From assembly GCA_013076295.1 (NCBI GenBank), contig RQOL01000466.1:6181080-6245079 (forward strand): a stretch of 64,000 nucleotides of DNA, in the 5' to 3' direction. The notes under the pieces were generated by a model. That model worked only from the letters and a program-made list of their open reading frames with translations. It was not told the origin of the DNA and did not search any database. Origin of the DNA: Sanderia malayensis (taxonomy: Eukaryota; Cnidaria; Scyphozoa; Semaeostomeae; Pelagiidae). Of this stretch, positions 55,688-64,000 are shown piece after piece. Numbering within the stretch: the first letter of the stretch is position 1; each line of letters begins with the position of its first letter. The position numbers were made by a program, and so were the translations under genes.

Positions 55688-57872
55688 TCCTACAACACAC
55701 GCGATCTGTTAAAGAGGCTAGCGCTAAATGTTAGCAAAAGAAAAAAACAATTTAGTTGATCGATTCAGGAATTTATGTATAAGAGATGCGCTCATTAAGT
55801 TTTGGGAAAAAAGGAATGACAATATGAGGGAAGGGGAACTTGCCCCAGGTCATCCTGATTTAATACTAACCTGTTTTATTGCCAAATCTAAAGGAAGGCG
55901 ACCGTGTCTGTGTTCTTTTCCTATTAGATCGTCAACTTCATATCCAAGAATCCAGGGAAAATATGAAAGCTGATTGTTTTCAAAAAAAAGCTTTTAGTTT
56001 CCGAGGAAAGAAACTGTTTTGTTTATACGCAAATCGTGTAGGTCTAATTTCAGTCCAAGTTTGGTTTGTCTAATGTTATTTGTCTTTGAGTAATGTCGGT
56101 TTTTTGATAATTGAGAATACATGAGTCAAACCTGTGACATCATCAATTGAAAACTCAAAAATTGAATATCTCGAGAGTGGAATTTGATACTGAAAAAATT
56201 AAGCGTGTAAAAGCAATAAAATCAGGGTCAATTTTTTCGTTTCATAAGCCCTTTAAGGTGGACCTACAGGTTGTGAGGAACTTGCATGTGTTGAAAGACC
56301 TTCGATAGTAAGAAAACATACTGGCATTAAAACTTCAATATTTTTTTTCGTTTTCGAGTTATGACAATTTGAAGGACGAAATTTATGACGTCAAAGCAGG
56401 AACCTTTTTAAAGCCTCGGACCTATGGATGTGTAGTAATTACATAATAGATTGAGAATCAAACGTCGGATAGGCCTCAATTTTAACTGAAAGATGTTGTT
56501 TGACCATCAACGTATTCCTGTGGAATATAAATTCAAAACTAACCCACAGACGTGAGACAATGCTGGAGGGTATTTTTTGAGTAACAAAATTATAATGATT
56601 GCAAGCAATTAATATTAAATCTAACTTGCTGTGTACCATATTGATGAACAGTTTCAACATATGCAAAGAATGAATCAAAATAAGAAGGAGAGATCTTTTT
56701 CACACAATCAAATACAAAACTTAGAAATTCGAAGACACCACAATTCTACAGAAAGCTTTTACGCACAAACATGAGTTCATTCTTCGTTTTCACTTAATTA
56801 TGACCTACTACCTGATTTTGGACTGTGGGGCGGCCATCATTAAAGGCTCCAGGGGCGGATCTTATCTGGACTTGAAGGAGAGGCAACTTGGAGAGGGCGC
56901 CAAAGGGGGCCGGACGAGATGTGCACCATGGAGGCACGAAAAAGATATCGAACGGTATTGTATGAAAAATCTGGGTCTCTTGACTGAGCAAGGCTTGTAT
57001 TGCATGTCTTTGCGGAGTCTCGTCTAAAGCAGACTGAGAAAGATTCATTAATTTTCATCAATTTTCACTTATTTAGGCACGGTAGCCCCGTCAATCCATG
57101 AGAACTGCTTTTCAGGGGGCCGTGGCCAGATAGATTAGTTTCATGAATTGTGGCGCATTTCTTGCCAGAAAGGGGGCACTATGGACAAATCCCTTCTCGA
57201 AAGGGGGCGACACTCTATTAATCTTTAATATCAACAACGAAGCCCAATCACAGAGGAAAGAAGGATATGGGAAATACTTTTTAGATGTTTTACACATTCT
57301 TGTTGTCCTAATTGTTTCTGGTCTATTATTTCTTTGTGCACCTATTCACTTCTTTTTATCTCCATGGCATGCTTTCGTATTCCCTGATCAATTCTAACAT
57401 TTCTTCCCTCTTTTGTTTACTTTTGTTTACTCATATTTTCCTCCTAATTTTCATCGCTTTTAATCGCCTTTCATCATCCTCTCTTTTCCTTACCTTATAT
57501 GGTTATGTCATGTATATTTCATGTCCTTCATGCGTGCCTTTACTGTTCTTTGTTATTGCCTTCGTTTTACAATTTTCTCTCTTCGGCTCTAACCTTTTAT
57601 GGCTTATTTATGCTTATTTCATGTCCCTTGCAGGCTTTTGCTCTTTTTTGGTACACCTTTTGTTATTGTCCTTTAAATGTTCGATCTATACCTATATGCT
57701 GGTGATGGATCTTGGAATTGATGCGAAACGTTCTTACTAATTATGGTCTCGTGTCAAGTTTAAATCTTAGTTTAATACCGATTATGTCTTAGTTCAATAC
57801 TGATCAATTTTCTCGGGCTTTGCCACACTTGGACTTGTCTTATATCTATGGCTATGTCAATGAAAATTCAAG
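55688..57872. other. Non-coding stretch, T-rich on the right
   Basis: No exon or element boundary is recognised. 57390-57680 is pyrimidine-rich, which gives hydrophobic-looking open frames (57312-57740) that I do not regard as genes. Confidence 0.4.
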
Positions 57873-58241
57873 AAAACGAACAGAGACAGAGGAACTAGGG
57901 GGCACAGGGGGCACATACCCCCCCAAGTTATTGACAAGTGCCCTTTCGGAGTAGAGAAGTGCCCTTTTTAGAGTAGAGAAGTGCCCTTTTTAGGTGGCAT
58001 TTATGTTCATAAAAGAGCATTTCTGCGATATAAAAAGGGCATGGTTGCAAAAATTTTCCCGAAGCTCTGCCCCGGACCCCCTCTAGAACCTTGTCTAACT
58101 GTCGCTTGCCCCCAAACTTTAAAATGCACTGCGGCAACCCTTCTATAAGCAACCTGGCACTGATAACAATGAACATGAAAAGCGCACTTCGGAATATCGT
58201 GCCCCCAAGTTACAAATGCTTCTTACGTCCCTGAAAACGAA
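57873..58241. mobile_element. hAT MITE, GGGGCACAGGGGGCAC family, copy 1
   Basis: Element 57881-58233, 353 bp. The ends are CAGAGACaGAGGAA and TTCTTACGTCCCTG. There is a perfect 8-bp target duplication AAAACGAA on both sides. Internally, GTGCCCTTTTtAGAGTAGAGAA is repeated. A second copy is at 61276-61630. Confidence 0.9.
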
Positions 58242-58364
58242 CAGAAATGTATTTATTTGTCGTCGTCCTTGCTATCAGATTTATCGTGAGACTTCGCTTC
58301 CCAACGTCCACATACATTGCCTCTTCCTACGCAAACATTACCGCACATTGCAAAATAATGTACA

Positions 58365-59836
58365 TTAAAGAGGCATCAACGCAAAATTTTGTCCCCGAAA
58401 ATTGCAACAAGATTTCAGCAATAGGCAGTGTGGCTAAAGCTGCTGCCGAAAGAGAAACAAGCGAGAGCAACTAGCGCGATTGAATTTTTGATAACCTAGC
58501 ATTTTTACCGTCCGATGATTATCGAACACATAATCAATTTGTCACGTGATACCGAACAGAATCGGAAAATACTAAGTTTCCCTGATCAGAAGCAATGGCT
58601 GCATAGGGGTCATTCAAAAAGTACGTACGCTCAAAATTGGTGATTTTTTAACCCCCTACCCCCTTGTTCGTGTTTGGTCGCTTCGGTCATGCCAACCCCT
58701 CCCCCTTGTTCATTGTACGTTCGTTTTTTCTGACCATTCAAGCCCCCCAAAGCAGAAGAAAAATGTTGACGTCGCGCAGGCTCTACTTTTCATCCTCCCG
58801 TAGAGTCTGCACGCAGGCTAGGATATAGCATGCTATGCATTCTCCTATGAAAGAGTCCCAGACACTTAACAGCTTCAAAAGAAAAATTCAAAGCTAAGAT
58901 TTTGATTGCAGTTGTAGATTGTGCAGATTGTATAAAGGTAATTTAGGGTTTTTCATAGTTGTTTTCTTTAATAGTATTTTCTCGTTTGTAATTTGGAGTT
59001 AGAATTGCACAAAAAGCGGAAACCTGATTTGCATACTTAAGCATACTTTTCCTCCGACACTCCTCAGAGTATGAAACGTCGGATATTTCTGAACGTCGGA
59101 CTGAAATTTATACCGAGATGTGGATCAAAAATTGCTTGAGTGAAAAATTGCAGCGGCTGATTGGTTATTGTTTTCACCAATCAACGCCCACCGCCCCTCA
59201 AGTGGTTGAAAAGCCCTAGAGAAAAAACGAAATCTTTTTGTCTACACAGAACCGGGTCTTTTGTTTTGATATAGACCGCTTCCAAAACTCCTAAGTGAAA
59301 AGACGACCTGGCTTGACCAATTATGCGAAAATTGTCGTCAGAGTATGTTATAGAACATTCTGGGTTACGCAGTAAATGTTGCCCAATTGCCGAATCACAT
59401 TTAACTTGGGTGCTGGATGTTTTACGACCCTGACAAGCTCTAGTTGGCTGGTCTCTTTCTGGAATTGTTTTTTGCCTGATACTCGCAGAAACATGTTTTA
59501 TTCTGTCCACTAGCCTTTGAGTAGTGCGTCCTACATACCGAGCTTCACATCGGCACGAAATTTCATAAACAGCACAACTTTTTTGGTTGATAGGAACGCA
59601 ATCCTACCAATTAAAATTTTGTTTGGTTGGTAGGAACGCAACTTTTTTGGTTGGTAGTAACGCAATTTAGATTTAGTTTATTGTAGTTTCCTATATTTAA
59701 GTTTCGGTTGGCTTAAATTAGTAAGTGAGCTAGCAATAAGAGCCAACCTTAAATAAAGAAATATTATTATTTATTATTATTATTACGAAACAACATTTTT
59801 GGGTATGTCGAATTTTTTGCGTTCATGCCTCTTTAA
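58365..59836. mobile_element. TTAA element, AGAGGCATCAACGC family, copy 2, with nested Penelope fragment
   Basis: TTAA at 58365-58368 and 59833-59836; ends AGAGGCATCAACGCAAAA and TTTTTTGCGTTCATGCCTCT. The body is 1464 bp, larger than copy 1 because it contains the Penelope GIY-YIG piece at 59181-59605 and other sequence. Part of copy 1's interior is found inverted at 58490-58600. Confidence 0.75.
59181..59605 (-). pseudogene. Penelope-like element, GIY-YIG endonuclease C-terminal fragment
   Basis: Minus-strand frame: KSCAVYEISCRCEARYVGRT, TQRLVDRIKH, then DSAIGQHLLRNPEC, ARSSFHLGVLEAVYIKT and LCRQKDFVFSLGLF to the stop at 59181. AVYEI followed by RYVGRT is the GIY-YIG nuclease signature in the form found at the C-terminus of Penelope-like reverse transcriptases. 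The RT part is missing. The frame is otherwise undamaged. Upstream lies a small imperfect tandem repeat (TTGGTTGGTAGGAACGCAA, 59586-59672). Confidence 0.75.
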
Positions 59837-60462
59837 TCCTTGAAGGCACCAGAAGAATGACCCAAGATGTTAAAAAAATATCCTCACATGTTCCCGTAAA
59901 AGAAGAGAGTCCTGTCTCATAACACAATGAAAATTTTGTCAAGTCATACATTATTTATCGCTGGAAATCTATGGTGGATTTAAGGACTTTATTAATCTTC
60001 ATTCTTGCACAAACGGCTTTCTTTCTCAAAGTCATAAACAATTCTTTGTGAAATTCCATTTCTATGTCAAAAAGGGAAATATTACTTTATCAAATGAGGA
60101 CAAAGCCAAATAAATTACATTACCTTTGCACGGCTATTTCTTTTGCAAGAGACAGCTGTTTGAAATAAAATCAGACAATTATCAAGAAAATAGCACTGAC
60201 CTAGTAATGAATTTCTCGATCTCTCGTTGCAAAAGGTGGCGGCAAATCACTTGACGGAGATTGGTCTTAAAGAGGCATCAACGCAAAAAAATCGACATCC
60301 CACAAATGTTGTTTGGTTGTTCTAGTGTGTTGTGTGAACATGGAAGAGAATCATAAGACGGCTTAATTTCGTCTGAAATGTAACAGGCCCGGGGGGGTGT
60401 TACTCGCATATATTTATGATAGCTGTGCTCAGGATTGCAAGCGATCAACCCAAAAGAAATAA

Positions 60463-60922
60463 TTAGGGACTGTTCATTATTCATTCCTCAGGTTGGGACT
60501 GAAGAGAAATGCTTATTTGGGTAAATTTTTTTGCTACCCAACCTTGTGGACTATAAAAATAATAGTAACCCAACCAATAAAGAGCTATTAAAGATATGCT
60601 ACCCAACCGACAGAAAAGTGGAACGGAAAATCATCACTAAAAAGAAAAAAACAATAATTGATGCCCATACCTTTCAGAAAGTATACTAATGTAACTAATA
60701 AATGAATGCAAGTTTCCATGATCCAGCCAATTTGCAACATCGCTTTGTGCGAATAAGTCCATTGCTTACGTTAATTTCCTCTTTCTGAATAAAATTTATT
60801 AACCTAACTTTTGAGAGACAAAGAAGATGATTTACCCAACCTTAAGACAGCCCGAAAAATCATTTACCCAACCTATTTCTCTTCGGCCCCGACCTGAGGC
60901 ATAAATAATGAGCGGTCCCTTA
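60463..60922. mobile_element. PIF/Harbinger-like MITE
   Basis: Element 60466-60919, 454 bp, flanked by TTA on both sides. The inverted ends are GGGACTGTTCATTATTCATT and AATAATGAGCGGTCCC, continuing through CCTCAGGTTGGGACTGAAGAG and its inverted counterpart. The interior repeats TACCCAACC. A TTA target with GGG ends is typical of PIF/Harbinger. Confidence 0.8.
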
Positions 60923-61267
60923 CTTGCATAAAATTTGACCAAAAAAGTAAGTTTCCTTACCATGCACACCTAAAGAACAAAGAAAACGCCGTTCCATTTT
61001 ATAAAGTAATCATGCAGACAAAGCCAAGTATACTGTTTTCTATTGTTTTGAAGTTTCGCTGTAACATTGTTACCGAAAACCTTTTTACCGAAAAGTTTCC
61101 ACAAGGTCAGCTGTTCTCGGTGGATGAAACATTAAATTTACACTTTGTTCGCATTCAAGACCGAAAATAGTACTTAGAATTTCGTGAAGCCAAATTATGC
61201 AACTGAATGACCAAAAAAGTAACGTTTGCTCAAATTGTGGACCCAAAAAAGTAACCCGAGCAGCCCT

Positions 61268-61638
61268 ATCCTAAACAGAGACGTAGGAACTGGGGGGCAC
61301 AGGGGGCACGGCCCCCAAGTTTGTGACAAGTGCCCTTTCAGAGTAGAGAGGTGCCCTTTTAGACTAGAGAAGTGCCCTTTTTGGGTTGCATTTATGTTCA
61401 TAAAAAGGGCATTTCTGTAATATAAAAAGGACTTGGTTGCAAACATTTTCCCGGGGCTCCACCCCGGACCCCACTAATACCATATCCAATTGCCACTAGC
61501 CCCCAAAACTTCAAAATACGCTGCGGCATTCCTTCTACAAGCAGCCTGACACTTATAACGCTGACCATGACAATGGTCCCTCGAAATGTCGTCCCCCCCC
61601 TGCAAGTTACAAATGCTTCCTACGTCCCTGATCCTAAA
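61268..61638. mobile_element. hAT MITE, GGGGCACAGGGGGCAC family, copy 2
   Basis: Element 61276-61630, 355 bp; ends CAGAGACGTAGGAA and TTCCTACGTCCCTG; perfect 8-bp target duplication ATCCTAAA (61268-61275 and 61631-61638). Sister of 57881-58233. Confidence 0.9.
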
Positions 61639-61890
61639 TATTTGTGAGTGCGGATATCGGCAAAGTGGCCTGGAGCCGAGACCGAATATTACTCTGGAAA
61701 TTGACTGGCTCACAGTTGCTGGATTTTTTATTGAAACAAATGTTATAAACGTGGCAGCCATTGCTTCTGAGCGGAGAAACTTAGTAAATGCACGTCAATC
61801 GAGAATTTCCGATTGTGTTCGGTATCACATGACAATTGATTATGTCGTCGATGACCATCGGACCGTAAAAACTATAGGCCATCAAAAATT

Positions 61891-63019
61891 TGGCCACTTG
61901 GGAAGAAATGGGGCGGGAGTTGCTGGTGCACTCGTTGTTCTTGTGCTTGGTGTCTGCCGGGTCGGGAACGGAGATTTGCTTTGGGGTTTTCGTTGTCGTT
62001 TCTGCGGTGCTCGATCGTTGTAGAAATTTCTAGTCTAACTGCCAGGGGCGGTCATGTGCATATGTGGACAGTGGTCCCAGGTCTGTCCTAAAACTTGGCC
62101 TTTTTACTTTCTTTCCGAGCCAGCTATGTCCGGAAAAGTGGTTGTTATTGGCTGTCTCTAGGTTGCCTTTTTCGTCGATTTCTTAGGACAACTGATCATT
62201 CGGCAAGGTATGTCTTAAAACTGGTTGAATCATATCATAGAATCAACACAAGTTTCAGCACAGAATTTTATTTCCTTACATCTCCTTCAAGAGCTGTCTA
62301 AAAACTGGGTAAGATTGTTCACAAATTTGGGACACAGGAATCAAAGTGTTTTACCCAGTATTGGAGATGGCCCGCTATGTCCCAAAAACTGGGTTTCTTT
62401 CAAGTTAGCTCGACCGCAGCTTCACCAAAACTGGGTTGGTTTATTTCTGATCCCAGGAAAAACTTAGGTAACGCACGCGCTTTGCTAACGCACGCGCTTT
62501 GCGCCCACACTCGTAAGCAAAATCGCTTTCATCCCCGCACACGGCGAGCAAAATGGCACGAGTGCCAAAAATATCAAACATGTTAGATATTTTACTTTCG
62601 GTCTGAAAAGGCAAATTGCTTACGAGTTTACCACCGCACACAGGAGAAATTTGCAAAATTCTCTCGTGTGCGCCTAGCATACGGGAGGAGGAAAAGTAGA
62701 GTCTGCGCGACGTCGACACTTTTCTTGTCTGCTGAAATCAGCGATTTTCAGTTTGGAAACAACAACCCAGATTTGTTTGGAAAACTGCAGAGCAATGACA
62801 TATTGTCAGAATACTCTGCTGTCGTCCGATGGAAATTTTCAAAGAAGAATGAAATGGTAATGACCAATGTTAGAACGAAGCAACAGTGTAAAATTGGTAT
62901 TGACAAGTATTCATATTTTCATATTCATATTAAATTATTTATAACACAAAATCCCTTCAGCATAAAAATGATACAAATTAAAGTGATACTCTATAATACA
63001 ATAAGATATATACGAGGAT
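61891..63019. other. Non-coding stretch
   Basis: Degenerate AAAACTGGGT phrases recur at 62090-62440. 62460-62720 is a GC-richer block with inverted CGTAAGCAA/TTGCTTACG (62513 and 62617), perhaps a decayed MITE. No gene seen. Confidence 0.35.
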
Positions 63020-64000
63020 AAAAACTACTATTAAGGGGCCTATTTGCTGCTCATCCAGGGAGTCGTGTTTTAGTTTCTTCAGCTCTTAAGGTGAATTTTT
63101 AGATTTCTTTTGAACTGCGGGAAGGTAGGCAGTTCCCTGACTGTGGCAGGGATGCTGTTCCATGCAGTAAGAGCTGAATAATGGAAGCCTTTTTTCACAT
63201 ATTCAAGGTTAAATCTTGGAATTTGGATGTTCTTGCAGTTTCTCCTTCCATAGTTTGAATGCGAGGATATCTGAGGGACTTTGCCCCAAAGGCTCTCTGG
63301 GCACATCCTGTTCATAATCTTGTAGGTCATGGCTGCTCGATCGAATTTAATTAGTTGCTCTAGATCGAGCAAATTACACGACCAATTGTCTTTAATTCTA
63401 GCTCTCTCAATAATGGTTCGGGCTCGGTCTTTTAGATTTTGTAGGATCTTTATTTTGGACTTAGGAATACTTCCCCATGTTACGTTTGCATAGCGTAAAT
63501 GGCTTTCTACAAGGGCCCTATACACATTATCTAGTTGCTTTTGTGGGACAAGGTTTTTTAATTTCTTAAGAGATGAAAGACCTCCACGAACCTTCCCTTT
63601 AACAACTTTAAAATGTTGTTCCCAATTCAATCCTTCATCTACGATGACCCCAAGCGATTTTGTCTTCTTTACTCGCTTTATTTCTGAGTTTTTTAGCATT
63701 AGCGGTTCAGAGACATCTATTTTATTAACCTTGCGGGGGTGGCCAATCAACATGTATTCAGTTTTCTTAGGATTGGCAGTCAGCTTATTAATTCTCATCC
63801 ATTCTGTAATATTGAGAAGTTCTCTTTGAGCATTCTCAATTAGATTTTCAACGCTGTGGATGTTATCGTAACATGTGTGTCATCTGCATACATGTTGGCT
63901 TTCGATAATTATAGGCACGTTTCGAAATCATTCAGATAGATTATGAACAGGAGTGGACCAAGGCAGGAGCCCTGAGGTGTTCCACAAGTTATCTTTTTAG
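63020..64000 (-). mobile_element. Second LINE, 3' part, cut by window end
   Basis: From the window end leftwards the minus strand shows GTPQGSCLGPLLF (about 63945-63984), YADDTHVTI (about 63865-63890) and then a clean 239-codon frame, 63079-63798. These are RT palm motifs and the thumb and C-terminal region of a CR1/Jockey-like LINE. The three segments are in three different frames, so the RT is broken. The 3' end lies near 63020, without a poly(A) tail. It differs clearly from the LINE at 17466-19801. Confidence 0.75.
63079..63798 (-). pseudogene. LINE reverse transcriptase C-terminal frame
   Basis: Contains KLTANPKKTEYMLIG, KSLGVIVDEGLNWEQHF, LVPQKQLDNVYRALVESHLR, YANVTWGS, IKFDRAAMTYKIMNRMCPE and AWNSIPATVRELPTFPQFKR. 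This is the standard order downstream of the catalytic aspartates in CR1/Jockey-like elements. It continues upstream in a different frame to the YADD motif, so this is the intact tail of a broken gene. Confidence 0.75.

Larger units (their letters stand above)
60267..61890. mobile_element. TTAA element, AGAGGCATCAACGC family, copy 3, split by other insertions
   Basis: The left end is at 60271 after TTAA (60267-60270), with AACATCCCACAAATGTTGTT-like sequence as in copy 1. The interior resumes at about 61639 (TGCGGATATCGGcaAAGT) and runs to about 61885. The right end is not found. Between the two parts lie a PIF/Harbinger-like MITE and a hAT MITE. Confidence 0.6.

Noticed and set aside
57312..57740. 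Hydrophobic 142-codon ORF, possible membrane protein
   Set aside because: Lies in a pyrimidine-rich tract that yields Leu/Phe/Ser-rich frames by composition; no signals and no conserved motif.

Overview
This is a repeat-dense, intron-bearing animal nuclear window. It has GT-AG exons, AATAAA signals, many transposon families, DIRS and Penelope retroelements and no bacterial operon structure. The repeat mix and the single-basic-residue style of the one peptide precursor point to a marine invertebrate, most likely a cnidarian. That assignment is inference; I cannot run a search. Most long open frames are mobile-element proteins in various stages of decay, and host genes appear only as exons.

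Host-type genes. One exon of a HELQ-type DNA helicase lies at 4087-4323 (+). An acidic ORF with two SUMO-interaction-like motifs and nearby poly(A) signals lies at 6636-7445 (+). The 3' half of a STK17/DRAK-type serine/threonine kinase occupies five exons between 23877 and 29319 (+), but the segment coding for subdomain IX is not found. The most interesting gene is at 34181-34711 (+): two exons encode a 144-residue secreted precursor with a signal peptide and 16 uninterrupted, identical KDPRYYG units, ending G-R-stop. This is the expected form of a precursor for 16 copies of an amidated peptide, DPRYY-NH2. I do not recognise it as a described family, and it is the best candidate here for something new.

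Mobile-element layout. 1-3030: 3' part of a DUF6589-type element (block A1) split by a Penelope-like insertion. 3643-4055: TA-flanked MITE. 5514-5993 and 8300-9969: fragments of an uncharacterised, repeated ORF family. 6134-6546: 138-bp satellite. 7806-8220 and 15854-17359: short and long forms of one TTAA-flanked element. 11150-12640: copy B1 of an unknown acidic-protein gene. 14437-15806: TIR element with a 10-bp target duplication. 17466-19801: 5'-truncated LINE. 20300-22851: multi-exon transposase-like gene with two TAG stops. 22958-23182: P-element/THAP9-like scrap. 33095-34104: hAT element just upstream of the peptide gene. 37542-42332: nearly complete DIRS-type tyrosine-recombinase retrotransposon, lying inside B3. 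42950-43930: block A2. 44327-47684: DUF6589-type gene (-) interrupted by a hAT MITE. 47843-51066: copy B2 (-). 51067-63000: mainly nested MITEs, a Penelope GIY-YIG fragment and a 127-bp-arm hairpin. 63020-64000: a second LINE, cut by the window end.

How it fits together. The order B2, DUF6589 gene, A2, B3 on the minus strand looks like one unit followed by the start of the next, and A1 then B1 on the plus strand repeats the A-to-B order in the opposite orientation. Several insertions can be proved inside the window because an empty copy of the target is also present. The peptide gene seems functionally independent of the surrounding transposons, but its 5' region has been shortened or remodelled by the hAT insertion.
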